A stretch of 43,357 nt of DNA from Clostridium sp. Marseille-P2415 (GCF_900155545.1 NZ_LT732526.1:1500573-1543929); one strand, 5' to 3'; shown: positions 8,303-17,837, counted from the first letter of the stretch. Numbers and translations: made by a program. Notes: generated from the letters alone by a model not told the origin.

Positions 8303-9061
8303 TTATGATTCAATCACATCTTTCATGGTATATAAACCAGGTGTTTTTCCTGCCAGGAATTTTGCTGCGGATACAGCACCTTTTGCAAAAATGGCCTTGG
8401 AGTAAGCAGTATGATTAAAGGTGATAACTTCATCCCTTCCGGCAAAGATCACATCATGTTCTCCTACGATCGTTCCTCCGCGGACAGCCTGGATTCCGAT
8501 TTCTTTTTTGTCTCTTGCCTCTCTTTTAAGGCTCCTGTCGTAAACATAGTGATACTTCAGGCCCATGGCCTCATTTATGGAATCAGCCAAAGCAAGGGCT
8601 GTCCCGCTGGGGGAGTCTACCTTTTTGTTATGGTGCTTTTCCAATATCTCAATGTCAAAGCCTGCGGCAGCAAGTACCTGGGCCGCTTCCTTAACCAGCT
8701 TCATGAGCAGGTTGACACCCAGAGACATATTAGCGGAGCGCAGAACTGCAACCTGGCCCGATGCCTCTTCTATTTTTTTATTTTGTTCTTCCGAAAGCCC
8801 TGTGGTGCATACTACCACAGGAATCTTTTTCCTTATGCTGTACGCAAGAAGACCATCCACTGCTTTGGCGGAAGCGAAATCCACGATCACGTCTGCCTCC
8901 ACATTACAGGCTTCCAGGGACGGGAATACGGGATATGGATTCTGCTTCGTATCACTGGGATCGATTCCTGCAACGATCGCAATATCTTCCTCTTCTGCTG
9001 CAATCCCGGTAATGGTCTGGCCCATGGCCCCGTTACAGCCGTGCATTATCATCTTAATCAT
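8303..9061 (-). CDS. dapB: 4-hydroxy-tetrahydrodipicolinate reductase
   Basis: A 252-residue enzyme of the diaminopimelate/lysine pathway, reducing the DapA product with NAD(P)H. An N-terminal Rossmann motif (GCNGAMGQ) is followed by the family signature EKHHNKKVDSPSGTA with its catalytic His and Lys. ATG 9061 is preferred because a GGAGG site, which overlaps an upstream ATG at 9073, is correctly placed for it. It begins about 30 bases after the dapA stop codon. Spores need the pathway for dipicolinate as well as for lysine and peptidoglycan. Confidence 0.96.
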   Translation of the reverse strand: MIKMIMHGCNGAMGQTITGIAAEEEDIAIVAGIDPSDTKQNPYPVFPSLEACNVEADVIVDFASAKAVDGLLAYSIRKKIPVVVCTTGLSEEQNKKIEEASGQVAVLRSANMSLGVNLLMKLVKEAAQVLAAAGFDIEILEKHHNKKVDSPSGTALALADSINEAMGLKYHYVYDRSLKREARDKKEIGIQAVRGGTIVGEHDVIFAGRDEVITFNHTAYSKAIFAKGAVSAAKFLAGKTPGLYTMKDVIES

Positions 9062-9091
9062 GTTTTCCTCCATATGTATATCTTTTACCGA

Positions 9092-9976
9092 TTATAAAAT
9101 TCCATACTCCTTCATGGCCTGTCTTAAACGCTCCTGATTCTCAGGCTCCATTTCGGTAAGAGGCAGACGCAGAGGACCTGCATTCTTTCCCATAAGATTT
9201 AAGGCGGCCTTAACCGGAATCGGATTGACCTCACAGAACAAGGCATTTATTAACGGAATAGCGGAAAGCTGAAGCCCGGCGCTCCGTTTTACGTCGCCGT
9301 TAAAATAAGCTTCACAAATTTCGTGAGTCTGGGATGGAGCAATGTTGGAAAGAACAGAAATAACCCCTTTTCCGCCCAGAGAAAGCATTGGCACGATCTG
9401 ATCATCATTGCCGGAATATACATCCACACGGCCATCTGCCAGATTCATCAGATCCGCAATGGCGGAAAAATTACCGCTGGCTTCCTTTACACCGACAACA
9501 TTCGGAACATGCAGACACAAATCAGCAATCGTCTCCGGCGCAATATTCACTCCGGTCCTTGAAGGGATATTATATAGAAGAATCGGAATTTTTACCACAT
9601 CTGCAACCGCCTTAAAATGAGCCTTCAGCCCATTCTGAGTCGCCTTGTTATAATAGGGAGAAACCAGAAGAAGCCCGTCTGCGCCGTGCTTTTCGGCTTC
9701 CCTGGACAGATAAACGGCTGTATCCGTACTGTTGGATCCGGTTCCTGCAATAACCGGAATCCGCTTTTTCGCCACCTCGCATACATATTTGATTACATCC
9801 AAATGCTCCTCGTGGGACATGGTAGATGCTTCCCCTGTCGTACCGCAGGCAATGATCGCATCCGTTCCTCCGGCGATCTGCTCTTCTACCAGTTCCTCCA
9901 GCTTCTCATAGCTCACTTCTCCATTTTCCTTAAATGGTGTGATAAGCGCCACACCTGCGCCTTCAAAAATTGCCAT
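9092..9976 (-). CDS. dapA: 4-hydroxy-tetrahydrodipicolinate synthase
   Basis: A 294-residue TIM-barrel aldolase that condenses pyruvate with aspartate semialdehyde. Visible motifs are ACGTTGEASTM, the catalytic tyrosine region LLYNIPSRTG and the Schiff-base lysine in VVGVKEASGN. The open frame continues upstream to 10066, but ATG 9976 has an AGGAGG site and the extension runs into the riboswitch terminator, so I reject it. It is the first gene of the lysine-controlled dapA-dapB operon. Confidence 0.97.
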   Translation of the reverse strand: MAIFEGAGVALITPFKENGEVSYEKLEELVEEQIAGGTDAIIACGTTGEASTMSHEEHLDVIKYVCEVAKKRIPVIAGTGSNSTDTAVYLSREAEKHGADGLLLVSPYYNKATQNGLKAHFKAVADVVKIPILLYNIPSRTGVNIAPETIADLCLHVPNVVGVKEASGNFSAIADLMNLADGRVDVYSGNDDQIVPMLSLGGKGVISVLSNIAPSQTHEICEAYFNGDVKRSAGLQLSAIPLINALFCEVNPIPVKAALNLMGKNAGPLRLPLTEMEPENQERLRQAMKEYGIL

Positions 9977-10046
9977 GGTATCATCCTCCTGATTCTTTTT
10001 CGTCATACATAGTAAACTTTCATCCTGCCCCCGGCATTCTGCACGC

Positions 10047-10080
10047 GTAAAAAACAGAGCTGACAACAGGGTCAGCTCTT
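10047..10080 (-). terminator. Riboswitch-controlled terminator before dapA
   Basis: A perfect 9-bp stem (10056-10064 with 10071-10079) and a 6-base loop, followed on the minus strand by six T residues. It sits between the lysine aptamer and dapA, where an expression platform belongs. Confidence 0.85.
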
Positions 10081-10109
10081 AAAGTTCAGAATCTGGTAAT
10101 CTCATCTTT

Positions 10110-10285
10110 CTTTAAGTAGCTCCCCATCCAAATGGATGACAGTCATATGGCCCTTAACCATATGCCCAGAACAAGTACGCTCAGGCCATACCGTTCTTCG
10201 GCGTCTCTTCCTTCCCCCTGCCCTCGTCTGTACCTGATACATCGGACAGAGTACTAATAAGCAACGCAACCTCTACTCTATTATG
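10110..10285 (-). promoter_or_regulatory. Lysine riboswitch (L-box) leader
   Basis: On the minus strand, conserved L-box segments occur in the right order: AGAGGTTGCG with TTATTAGTA near the 5-prime end (10277-10250), GCCGAAG in the middle (about 10195-10203), and ACTGTCATCC near the 3-prime end (10135-10150). The ends AGTAG and CTACT can pair to close helix P1. In this family, lysine binding stabilises the aptamer and allows the downstream terminator to form, switching off dapA-dapB. The motifs were recognised by eye, so the borders are approximate. Confidence 0.85.
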
Positions 10286-10294
10286 TATGTTACC

Positions 10295-10323
10295 ATACTA
10301 TCATTATTATTTTGTGTTGTCAA
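10295..10323 (-). promoter_or_regulatory. Promoter of the lysine riboswitch / dapAB transcript
   Basis: On the minus strand, a perfect TTGACA (10318-10323), a 17-base spacer and TAGTAT (10295-10300). It lies partly inside the last codons of the adenosyltransferase gene, so dapAB has its own transcript starting near 10288, just before the aptamer. Confidence 0.8.
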
Positions 10324-10810
10324 CTTTAACATGGTCGATTTCCAGAATACTGTCTACATAAGGTTCCATTTCACTAGAAAATACCTTACCGGTTAATATG
10401 ACCTCCATTTCATCAACTTTAGACTGAAGCAGCTTCACCAGTTCTTCTGCCTCTATGATCTTCTGGTCTAATAATCCAAGGATCTCATCCAGAATCAGCA
10501 TATCGCATTCACCGGTTGATACGACCTTCTTAGCAAAATTCAGACCATTCCGGATGTTCATACGTTCCTCGTCCTGCTGTTCTTTTGAAAGATTTTCAAA
10601 TAAACCGTCGGACTTTTCAAACCGGAATATCTTCATCTCCGGTTCCAGACGCTTTAAAATATCCAGTGAGCCCCGTCCCGGGCAGCCTTTCAAAAACTGT
10701 ATCATGATGACAGTCCTGTTCTTAGTCAGAGCTTCGATTCCCATACCGAGCGCAGCCGTGGTCTTCCCTTTGCCTTCACCGTATATAACCTGTATCGTAC
10801 CTCTATTCAT
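10307..10810 (-). CDS. cobO: Corrinoid (cob(I)alamin) adenosyltransferase
   Basis: A 167-residue CobA/CobO-type ATP:corrinoid adenosyltransferase, which attaches adenosyl to cobalt to make coenzyme B12 forms. The P-loop GEGKGKTTAA is at residues 11-20; IQFLKGCPGRGS and the Walker-B-like MLILDEILGLL follow. It is slightly shorter than the enterobacterial enzyme. No other cobalamin gene is nearby, so it may be a salvage enzyme. A GAGGTG site precedes the start. Its 3-prime end overlaps the dapA promoter. Confidence 0.9.
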   Translation of the reverse strand: MNRGTIQVIYGEGKGKTTAALGMGIEALTKNRTVIMIQFLKGCPGRGSLDILKRLEPEMKIFRFEKSDGLFENLSKEQQDEERMNIRNGLNFAKKVVSTGECDMLILDEILGLLDQKIIEAEELVKLLQSKVDEMEVILTGKVFSSEMEPYVDSILEIDHVKVDNTK

Positions 10811-10938
10811 CTTTCAGCACCTCATAACAGCTAAAAAAGCAATTATTTACATATTATTTTAGAACCTGCTTATCGTATCATAATTTTAATTTTTTTGCAA
10901 GTTTTCTTACCATTTCCTTAATTTATAAATAAAAGCTT

Positions 10939-11565
10939 CTAATCCGCACACTCCAGCTTGCTGACTGAGACTTCATAGGCCACTCTTTTTTCGCATTCTG
11001 TCTCACTTAGTTTCTTGGTATACTCCCTGCTCTGGACCCTTCCCCATACCTTCACTCTGGTTCCTACCGAAAATCCGGAAGCATATCTCGCATTTCTGCC
11101 CCATGCGATACAGGGTATGTAATCTGATTTTCCGTATGGCCGGTTAACCGCAAGAAGCAAGTCCGCAATTTCCCTTCCCAAAGGTGTTTTTCTGTAAATG
11201 GGAGCTTTGCAAATATATCCATCCAGAAAAATTTGATTGGTCTTTGTATAATCTGTAAACTCTTCCATAAAATGGATTTCCCTCACAAAAATGGAAAGCA
11301 CCAGACGGTTTTTCGTTCCTTCATGACGGTTGTAGGAACGGAACTGGCCTATGGATTCCACCGTTAAACCTATGTAGTCCCCTTCGACGTCAATCAGGCG
11401 TTCCGAGATCATTAACGGTATGATATCCGCCTGTTCGCTGAGACGGTTTACCGCTATATCCACCATATAGAATCCTTCTCCAAATACCTCATGGCTGAAG
11501 GTGAAGCCGGAGACAATCTCTCCTATAACGCTTACTTTGTTGTTTTCAATCATTTTTTCTGACAT
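10939..11565 (-). CDS. Two-OB-fold single-stranded DNA-binding protein
   Basis: A 208-residue protein of the SSB/PriB superfamily with two recognisably repeated OB-type halves. In the first (about residues 8-105), GEIVSGFTFSHEVFGEGFYMVDIAVNR aligns by eye with GYICKAPIYRKTPLGREIADLLLAVNR of the second (about 113-206). Canonical SSB has one OB fold and an acidic tail ending DDDIPF; that tail is absent here. It is therefore probably a second, specialised SSB rather than the main replication SSB. It has a good ribosome site and stands alone. Confidence 0.8.
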   Translation of the reverse strand: MSEKMIENNKVSVIGEIVSGFTFSHEVFGEGFYMVDIAVNRLSEQADIIPLMISERLIDVEGDYIGLTVESIGQFRSYNRHEGTKNRLVLSIFVREIHFMEEFTDYTKTNQIFLDGYICKAPIYRKTPLGREIADLLLAVNRPYGKSDYIPCIAWGRNARYASGFSVGTRVKVWGRVQSREYTKKLSETECEKRVAYEVSVSKLECAD

Positions 11566-11692
11566 TGTATTTCTCCTCTTCTTTCACTTATTTGCTAATA
11601 CGCTTCACAGCTAATATTAAATTTATGTGAAAGAATTCCATAAAATGATAAAAAACAATCCAAAAATATCGACAGAACCAGGCAGAATGCAC

Positions 11693-11760
11693 AAAAAAAT
11701 AAAGGAGAACACCGCTTCCTTGCCGAATTTTCGGCTAACGGGGGCAGCATCCTCCTTTAA
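11693..11760 (-). terminator. Terminator after typA
   Basis: Outer arms (AAAGGAG at 11701-11707 with CTCCTTT at 11752-11758) enclose an inner stem (GCCGA/TCGGC near 11722-11735). The stem is followed on the minus strand by ATTTTTT. Confidence 0.7.
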
Positions 11761-11768
11761 ATTACAAT

Positions 11769-13610
11769 TTATGCCAATGATTTTTTGTTAAGAGAAGACC
11801 TTTTTCTTAAGGTCGGGTCTAAAATTTTCTTTCTGATCCGGAAACTTGCCGGAGTAATTTCCAACAGCTCGTCGGTATCAATAAAGTCAAGGCACTGTTC
11901 CAGGCTCATCTCCTTTGGCGGAGTCAGCTTAAGAGCTTCATCTGCGCTTGAGGAACGGGTGTTGGTCAGTTTTTTCGTTTTGCAGACATTGATTTCAATG
12001 TCTTCTGCCTTTGGATTCTGTCCCACGACCATGCCGGAATATACTTTTACTCCAGGCCCGATAAACAGGGTACCTCTTTCCTGCGCGTTAAAAAGACCAT
12101 AGGTAATGGATTCCCCGGGCTCATAGGCGATCAGAGATCCGGTCTTCCGGTAAGACAGTTCTCCCTTAAAGGGCGCATAACCGTCAAAAGCAGTATTCAT
12201 GATTCCGTTTCCTTTTGTGTCCGTCATAAATTCTCCGCGGTATCCGATGAGTCCCCTGGAAGGAATGGAAAACTCCAATCTTGTATATCCTCCGTTGGCC
12301 GGACTCATTCCCTGAAGCTCTCCCTTACGGCTTGTAAGCTTTTGGATGACCGCTCCGGTAAATTCCTCGGGCACATCGATATATGCGATCTCCATAGGCT
12401 CCAGCTTATGGTTTCTTTCATCAAAATGGTACAGGACTTCTGCTTTGCTGACTGCAAATTCAAAGCCTTCTCTTCTCATATTCTCGATCAAAACAGATAA
12501 ATGAAGCTCTCCCCGGCCGGAAACTTTAAAGCGGTCCGGGGAATCGGTTTCTTCCACGCGGAGGCTGACATCCGTATTTAATTCCCGGAACAGGCGCTCC
12601 CGGATGTGACGGGAAGTGATGTATTTTCCTTCCTGTCCGGCCAGAGGGCTGTCATTGACCATGAAGTTCATGGCTATCGTAGGTTCAGAAATCTTCTGGA
12701 ACGGGATGGCCTCCGGATTCTCCGGAGAACACAGGGTATCGCCGATATGGATATCGGTAATACCGGATATGGCTACGATGGCACCGATGGCGGCTTCCTG
12801 TACCTCAATCTTATTGAGGCCTTCGTATTCATACAGCTTTCCCACCTTTACCTTTCGGAATTTGTCCGGATCATGATGGTTGACGATCACGCATTCCTGA
12901 TTCACTTTGATTTTTCCGTTATCCACCTTGCCAACACCGATACGGCCAACGTATTCGTTATAGTCAATGGTACTGATGAGAAGCTGGGTAGAACTTTCCG
13001 GGTCTCCCTCCGGCGCCGGGATATGATCAAGGATCGTCTGGAACAGAGGAGCCATGTCTTTCTCCGGATCATTAAGCTCTTTCTTGGCAAATCCGGACTT
13101 AGCGGAAGCGTAGATAAACGGGCAGTCCAGCTGTTCTTCGCTGGCATCCAAGTCCATCAGAAGCTCCAATACTTCTTCCTCTACCTCTTCCGGCCTCGCC
13201 TCCGGACGGTCGATCTTATTGATGCAGGTTACCACAGACAGTCCCAGCTCCAATGCTTTCCGAAGAACGAACTTGGTCTGAGGCATAACGCCCTCATAAG
13301 CATCCACAACCAGAATTACACCGTTTACCATCTTTAAAACACGTTCGACCTCTCCGCCGAAATCCGCATGGCCAGGCGTGTCAATGATGTTGATCTTAGT
13401 ACCGCCAAAATGGACCGCCGTATTCTTGGATAAAATCGTGATACCGCGCTCTCTCTCGATATCATTGGAGTCCATCACGCGCTCCACAACTTCCTGATTC
13501 TCACGGAAAATACCGCTTTGCTTGAGCAGCGCATCTACCAGTGTTGTTTTACCGTGATCGACGTGGGCAATAATCGCCACATTTCTTACGTCTTCTCTTT
13601 TCATCTTCAT
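11769..13610 (-). CDS. typA: Ribosome-associated GTPase TypA/BipA
   Basis: A 613-residue translational GTPase of normal family length. The G1 loop AHVDHGKTT, the G3 motif [14 protein letters not shown] and the G4 motif NKID are all present, followed by EF-G-like domains and the TypA C-terminal domain ([28 protein letters not shown]). The family acts on the ribosome in 50S assembly and stress adaptation. ATG 13610 (or 13604) is favoured over the longer frame to 13667 because the protein should begin close to the G domain; the ribosome site there is weak. Confidence 0.96.
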   Translation of the reverse strand: MKMKREDVRNVAIIAHVDHGKTTLVDALLKQSGIFRENQEVVERVMDSNDIERERGITILSKNTAVHFGGTKINIIDTPGHADFGGEVERVLKMVNGVILVVDAYEGVMPQTKFVLRKALELGLSVVTCINKIDRPEARPEEVEEEVLELLMDLDASEEQLDCPFIYASAKSGFAKKELNDPEKDMAPLFQTILDHIPAPEGDPESSTQLLISTIDYNEYVGRIGVGKVDNGKIKVNQECVIVNHHDPDKFRKVKVGKLYEYEGLNKIEVQEAAIGAIVAISGITDIHIGDTLCSPENPEAIPFQKISEPTIAMNFMVNDSPLAGQEGKYITSRHIRERLFRELNTDVSLRVEETDSPDRFKVSGRGELHLSVLIENMRREGFEFAVSKAEVLYHFDERNHKLEPMEIAYIDVPEEFTGAVIQKLTSRKGELQGMSPANGGYTRLEFSIPSRGLIGYRGEFMTDTKGNGIMNTAFDGYAPFKGELSYRKTGSLIAYEPGESITYGLFNAQERGTLFIGPGVKVYSGMVVGQNPKAEDIEINVCKTKKLTNTRSSSADEALKLTPPKEMSLEQCLDFIDTDELLEITPASFRIRKKILDPTLRKRSSLNKKSLA

Positions 13611-13672
13611 AAATTGTACTCTTCTTTCTCTTCTTTCAACAAAGAAATACAGGAAACCGGTTCCCATATCAT

Positions 13673-13701
13673 AAAAAACTAAGGACCAGTTCTGTCCTTA
13701 G
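13673..13701 (-). terminator. Terminator after the YigZ-family gene
   Basis: A perfect 8-bp stem (13679-13686 with 13694-13701) followed on the minus strand by TTTTTT. Confidence 0.8.
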
Positions 13702-13789
13702 TCTCATAAACATTATCACGATTAGTTAGTATATCATCCTGTATTTGATATTGCAAGATTTTTTTCGCGTTTTTTCGATCCTTTTGGTC

Positions 13790-14458
13790 TCATTCCGGAA
13801 ACAAAAGCACTTCTTTATTAAAAATGCTGTAATAAATTTCTTCTAATTCAAGCAATTCTGCCTGTCCTCCCGTAATTTCTATGATGTCGGCCTGAAGCTT
13901 TTCCCGCCTCTCATCCGGAACCAGAACCGTAAGCTCCACCCGGTCCGTATATTCGCTGTCCAGGATTTTGATCTCCTGTTGTCCCAATAAATACTGAATT
14001 TTCCCTATGCCATTATAATCAGCCGTAACAGAAAGCTTCCTGGCCGGTTCAATGGTTAAGACCGTGCAGGCCTTAAGTCCCTCCTGCACAGCTTTGGAAT
14101 AGGCTCTCACCAGTCCCCCGGTTCCAAGCAGGGTGCCGCCGAAATATCTGGTCACCACCGCACAAATCTTAACAATGCCCTCTCCTTCCAGGACATCAAG
14201 CATGGGTTTTCCGGCGGTCTGGCTCGGCTCCCCATCATCGCTGCAGCGCTTCTGGTCCCCGTTCTTTCCCAGAATCCAGGCATAGCAATTATGTCTGGCA
14301 GCCCAATGCTTTTTTCTTGTTTCCTCAATAAAGGACAGGGCCTCCTCCTCTGATTCCACAGGCTTTAAATTGGCTATAAACCGTGATTTCTTTTCTGTTA
14401 TTTCCCCTGTACCGCCCTGGTATAAAATTCTGTAGGCCTTTCTCATAAACTTCCTCAT
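13790..14458 (-). CDS. YigZ/YvyE (IMPACT) family protein
   Basis: A 222-residue protein of the YigZ family. The N-terminal UPF0029/IMPACT domain carries AARHNCYAWILG, SDDGEPSQTAGKPML and VVTRYFGGTLLGTGGLVRAYS, and a C-terminal DUF1949-like ferredoxin-fold domain follows from about residue 140. The eukaryotic homologue IMPACT regulates translation; the bacterial role is not settled. ATG codons at 14458 and 14446 both have purine-rich sites, so the start is uncertain by four residues. A short hairpin at 14471-14493 (8-bp arms) lies just upstream. Confidence 0.9.
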   Translation of the reverse strand: MRKFMRKAYRILYQGGTGEITEKKSRFIANLKPVESEEEALSFIEETRKKHWAARHNCYAWILGKNGDQKRCSDDGEPSQTAGKPMLDVLEGEGIVKICAVVTRYFGGTLLGTGGLVRAYSKAVQEGLKACTVLTIEPARKLSVTADYNGIGKIQYLLGQQEIKILDSEYTDRVELTVLVPDERREKLQADIIEITGGQAELLELEEIYYSIFNKEVLLFPE

Positions 14459-14602
14459 CTCTTCATTGTCAAGCGGATATTCGCAATCCGCTTCGCTGCT
14501 TGCTAGATTCGGTTAAACAACCACCCCCATTATATCCAAAAACCCAAGTCCAATCAAGCTCTCATGTATATTTCCCCCAAATACCCCCCAAAATGGTAAG
14601 TG

Positions 14603-14631
14603 TTGAATTGCACGAAAATGTCTGGTATAAT
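14603..14631 (+). promoter_or_regulatory. Promoter of the penicillin-binding protein gene
   Basis: TTGAAT (14603-14608), a 17-base spacer and a perfect TATAAT (14626-14631) with an extended TG before the -10 box. It lies 22 bases before the start codon, so the leader is very short. Confidence 0.8.
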
Positions 14632-14653
14632 GAACCGGTAAAGGAGGTTTCCT

Positions 14654-17302
14654 ATGAATTATGGCAAACAAGCGACAGAGAAAAAAATCAGATCTGCCAA
14701 TTCAAAAGCAAGGAAATACACCACCAAGGTTTTTCTTGCCTTTTTAAAGAGTCTATTTGTGCTATGCCTGTTTGGCGGCATTGTTGCTGCCAGCGTCGGA
14801 TTTGGCATGATAAAAGGAATCATAGACAATGCTCCTGATATCGATATCGCAACCATTGTACCCAACGAATATGCCACAACGGTTTATGACAGCGCAGGGA
14901 ATGTCACGGAAACTCTGGTCACCGCAGGATCAAACCGGGAGGAGGCCACCTATGATGAATTGCCCAAAAACCTCATCAATGCGTTCGTTTCCTATGAAGA
15001 TGCCAGGTTCTGGGAGCACAATGGCATTGATCTGCGTTCTATCCTGCGCGCCGTAAAGGGCGTACTGACAGGGGATTCGACCGCAGGCGGAGGAAGCACC
15101 ATAACCCAGCAGTTAATCAAAAACAGTGTCTTCGGCGGCGGAATGGAAAAAAGCTTCGGGGAACGCCTGGAGCGGAAGCTGCAGGAATGGTTCCTGGCCG
15201 TCAAATTGGACGGAGCCATGTCCAAGGAACAGATTATAACCAACTATTTAAATACCATTAATCTGGGCAACAACTCTCTCGGGGTCAAGGTGGCTGCCAG
15301 GAGATATTTTAACAAGAAAGTATCGGATTTAACCTTATCCGAATGCGCTGTACTGGCAGGCATTACCCAGAACCCTTCAAAGTTCAACCCCATAACCGGT
15401 CAAAAGGCCAACTCGGACAAGCAAAAGGTCATTCTTCAATATATGCATGACCAGGGATATATCACCAAAGAGGAAGAAGAGGAAGCTCTGGCCGATGATG
15501 TCTACTCCAGGATCCAGAATGTAGACATCGTTACGAAAGAAACTTCCACCCCATACAGCTATTTTACGGATGAACTGGTTGAACAGGTCATAAAAGCCAT
15601 GAAGGATCAGCTGGGCTATACGGACACCCAGGCGCATAACATGCTATACAGCGGGGGGCTGTCCATATACACCACCCAGGATCCGGATATACAAACCATT
15701 GTAGATGAAGAAATCAACAACCCTGAAAACTATTCGGCTGCCAGATATTCTATAGAATACAGGCTGTCAGTCACGCACAAGGATGGTACCACGACCCATT
15801 ATTCCGAGGAAAACATAAAACGTTACCACAAAGAAAACGGGGATACCGGATTTGACGGCCTGTATAATACGGATGAAGAAATCCAGGCCGATGTAAATGG
15901 ATACAAGGCTTATCTTTTAAAAGACGGGGATACCATTCTGGGAGAAAGCCTTCATAAGATACTGCAGCCCCAGGCTTCCTTCGTCATCATGGATCAGAAG
16001 ACCGGAGAAGTGAAAGCCATAAGCGGAGGCCGTGGAGAAAAAACAGCCAGCCTGACCTTAAACCGGGCCAGTAATACAGTCCGGCAGCCAGGTTCTGCCT
16101 TTAAGGTCCTGACAGCTTTCGCACCTGCCATTGACACCTGCGGAGCCACCCTGGGGACCGTTTATTACGATTCCGTCTATACGGTCGGGAATAAAACCTT
16201 TAAGAACTGGTACAGCTCCGGTTATCAAGGCTATTCCAGCATACGTGACGGAATCATCTATTCCATGAACATCGTAGCGGTCCGCTGCCTGATGGAAACC
16301 GTAACCCCTCAGCTCGGCGTGGAATACGCCAGGAATTTTGGGATCACTTCCTTAACCGACAGCGATTACAACGCGGCTCTGGCCCTTGGGGGAATCACCA
16401 ATGGCGTCTCAAACTTAGAATTAACCGGCGCCTATGCTACCATAGCCAACGGCGGAGTCTATACAAAGCCCATATTCTTTACCAGGGTACTGGACCATGA
16501 TGGCAAGGTATTAATTGACAACACCCCTGAAACCCACCGGGTATTAAAGGATTCTACCGCGTTCCTTCTAACAGATGCCATGGCGGATTCCATGGAAAGC
16601 AGCAGAAAATTCTCCAGCTCCGGACCAAGTTCTACCAGTGCTGCCGCCAGGATTCCCGGCATGTCGGGCGCAGGAAAAAGCGGTACCACGTCCGGTAACA
16701 ATGATATCTGGTTCGTAGGTTTTACGCCTTATTATACCGCCGGCATCTGGGCCGGCTGCGACGACAACCAGAAACTGACCAAACAAAACGGAGGAGCCTC
16801 CTTTCATAAGGCCATCTGGCGGAAAATCATGACCAGGGTTCATGAAGGCATGTCCGATCCCGGTTTCCCGGTACCGGACAGCATAGAAACGGCGGAAATA
16901 TGCCGGAAATCCGGCAAGCTGGCTGTTTCCGGAATCTGCGACAATGATCCAAGGGGCAATGCAGTCTATACGGAGTATTTTGCAAAAGGGACGGTCCCGA
17001 CCGACGTATGCAACAATCATGTACGCGCAACCGTCTGCTCCGTTTCCCACCGCCTGCCCACGCCTTATTGCCCGGAACGGACCACCGCCATATTCATGGT
17101 ACTCCCTGCAGGAGAAGAAGGGGAAACGGACGACTCCAAATACGCTATGCCAGGTTACTGTACCGTCCATTCCGCCAATTCCATTATTATTCCTGGATAT
17201 GATCCGGATTCGTCCACAGGAATTCCGCAGCAACATGGTCCTGGATATGTCCCTCAGAATCCAGGCGGGGCAACACAGATTCCTCCCTGGAGTGATTATT
17301 AA
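14654..17302 (+). CDS. Class A penicillin-binding protein (PBP1A-type)
   Basis: An 882-residue bifunctional peptidoglycan synthase. A cytoplasmic basic tail and membrane anchor (about residues 26-52) precede the GT51 glycosyltransferase domain, with catalytic Glu115 in YEDARFWEHNGID and GGGSTITQQLIKN at 146-157. The transpeptidase domain has the active-site serine in SAFK (481-484), SMN (537-539) and KSGTT (674-678). A spacer with a run of serines lies near 653-665. The C-terminal tail is Cys-containing and Pro/Gly-rich (residues 735-882), probably extracellular. An AAAGGAGG site fixes the start. Confidence 0.96.
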   Translation: MNYGKQATEKKIRSANSKARKYTTKVFLAFLKSLFVLCLFGGIVAASVGFGMIKGIIDNAPDIDIATIVPNEYATTVYDSAGNVTETLVTAGSNREEATYDELPKNLINAFVSYEDARFWEHNGIDLRSILRAVKGVLTGDSTAGGGSTITQQLIKNSVFGGGMEKSFGERLERKLQEWFLAVKLDGAMSKEQIITNYLNTINLGNNSLGVKVAARRYFNKKVSDLTLSECAVLAGITQNPSKFNPITGQKANSDKQKVILQYMHDQGYITKEEEEEALADDVYSRIQNVDIVTKETSTPYSYFTDELVEQVIKAMKDQLGYTDTQAHNMLYSGGLSIYTTQDPDIQTIVDEEINNPENYSAARYSIEYRLSVTHKDGTTTHYSEENIKRYHKENGDTGFDGLYNTDEEIQADVNGYKAYLLKDGDTILGESLHKILQPQASFVIMDQKTGEVKAISGGRGEKTASLTLNRASNTVRQPGSAFKVLTAFAPAIDTCGATLGTVYYDSVYTVGNKTFKNWYSSGYQGYSSIRDGIIYSMNIVAVRCLMETVTPQLGVEYARNFGITSLTDSDYNAALALGGITNGVSNLELTGAYATIANGGVYTKPIFFTRVLDHDGKVLIDNTPETHRVLKDSTAFLLTDAMADSMESSRKFSSSGPSSTSAAARIPGMSGAGKSGTTSGNNDIWFVGFTPYYTAGIWAGCDDNQKLTKQNGGASFHKAIWRKIMTRVHEGMSDPGFPVPDSIETAEICRKSGKLAVSGICDNDPRGNAVYTEYFAKGTVPTDVCNNHVRATVCSVSHRLPTPYCPERTTAIFMVLPAGEEGETDDSKYAMPGYCTVHSANSIIIPGYDPDSSTGIPQQHGPGYVPQNPGGATQIPPWSDY

Positions 17303-17345
17303 ATTTATAAAACAAAAACTGATGCCCGTGTAAATGAAAAGGAAA

Positions 17346-17376
17346 AGAGCCAGCCGTAGGATTTGCGGCTGGCTCT
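17346..17376. terminator. Terminator between the PBP gene and the spoVA operon
   Basis: A perfect 11-bp stem (17346-17356 with 17366-17376), T-rich on the minus-strand side. It serves the convergent PBP and spoVA transcripts. Confidence 0.75.
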
Positions 17377-17416
17377 CTGCCTCTGTCACTGTTCCCGGAT
17401 AACAACCGGGTAACCG

Positions 17417-17773
17417 TCAGCTTTTCATTTTGGGTTTGAATATGACAGAACCCAGATAACCAAAGATCAGAGCACCTGAGATTCCTACTGCACTTGCAGT
17501 AAAACCTCCTTTAAATACCCCCAGCAGCCCGTCTTCATTCATACTCTTCGATACACCTTTCCACAGGGTGTTTCCGAAGCCAAGAAGAGGTACCGTAGCT
17601 CCGGCTCCGGCCCAGTCGGCAAATGGCTGATAGATTCCCAGGGCACCCAGGATGGTTCCGGTCACCACCAAAAGAACCATGATCCGGCCAGGCATCAGTT
17701 TAGTGTTATCCATCAATATCTGGATGAGCACACAGATTGCTCCTCCAACTAAAAATGCTTTTACGTATTCCAT
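17417..17773 (-). CDS. spoVAE: Stage V sporulation protein AE (SpoVAEb type)
   Basis: A 118-residue integral membrane protein of the SpoVAC/SpoVAE family with about four helices. Family motifs are MEYVKAFLVGGAICVLIQ at the N-terminus and GAGATVPLLGFGNTLWKGV in the middle. SpoVA proteins form the inner-membrane channel that takes dipicolinate into the forespore and releases it in germination. It is the last gene of the operon here; no spoVAEa or spoVAF follows. A 71-base leader with two hairpins separates it from spoVAD. Confidence 0.93.
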   Translation of the reverse strand: MEYVKAFLVGGAICVLIQILMDNTKLMPGRIMVLLVVTGTILGALGIYQPFADWAGAGATVPLLGFGNTLWKGVSKSMNEDGLLGVFKGGFTASAVGISGALIFGYLGSVIFKPKMKS

Positions 17774-17800
17774 AGCTGTCTCCTTTCCTCTACTCTTTAT

Positions 17801-17837
17801 TGCCCATGTTCTTTGGGCATAAAGTGCCTGTAAGGCA
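17801..17837 (-). repeat. Paired hairpins in the spoVAE leader (copy 1 of a repeated motif)
   Basis: TGCCCA (17801-17806) and TGGGCA (17814-17819) form a 6-bp stem with a 7-base loop, next to a second short stem (17825-17829 with 17833-17837). A closely similar arrangement lies upstream of ridA at 25824-25861. Function unknown. Confidence 0.5.

Noticed and set aside
8411-9137. Two long plus-strand ORFs
   Set aside because: They mirror dapB and lack ribosome sites or recognisable domains.
9977-10066. N-terminal extension of dapA
   Set aside because: It runs into the riboswitch terminator, and the AGGAGG site supports ATG 9976.
12606-13337. 243-codon plus-strand ORF
   Set aside because: Opposite strand of typA; no family features.
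16568-17389. 273-codon minus-strand ORF
   Set aside because: It lies opposite the penicillin-binding protein gene, has unlikely composition and no ribosome site.
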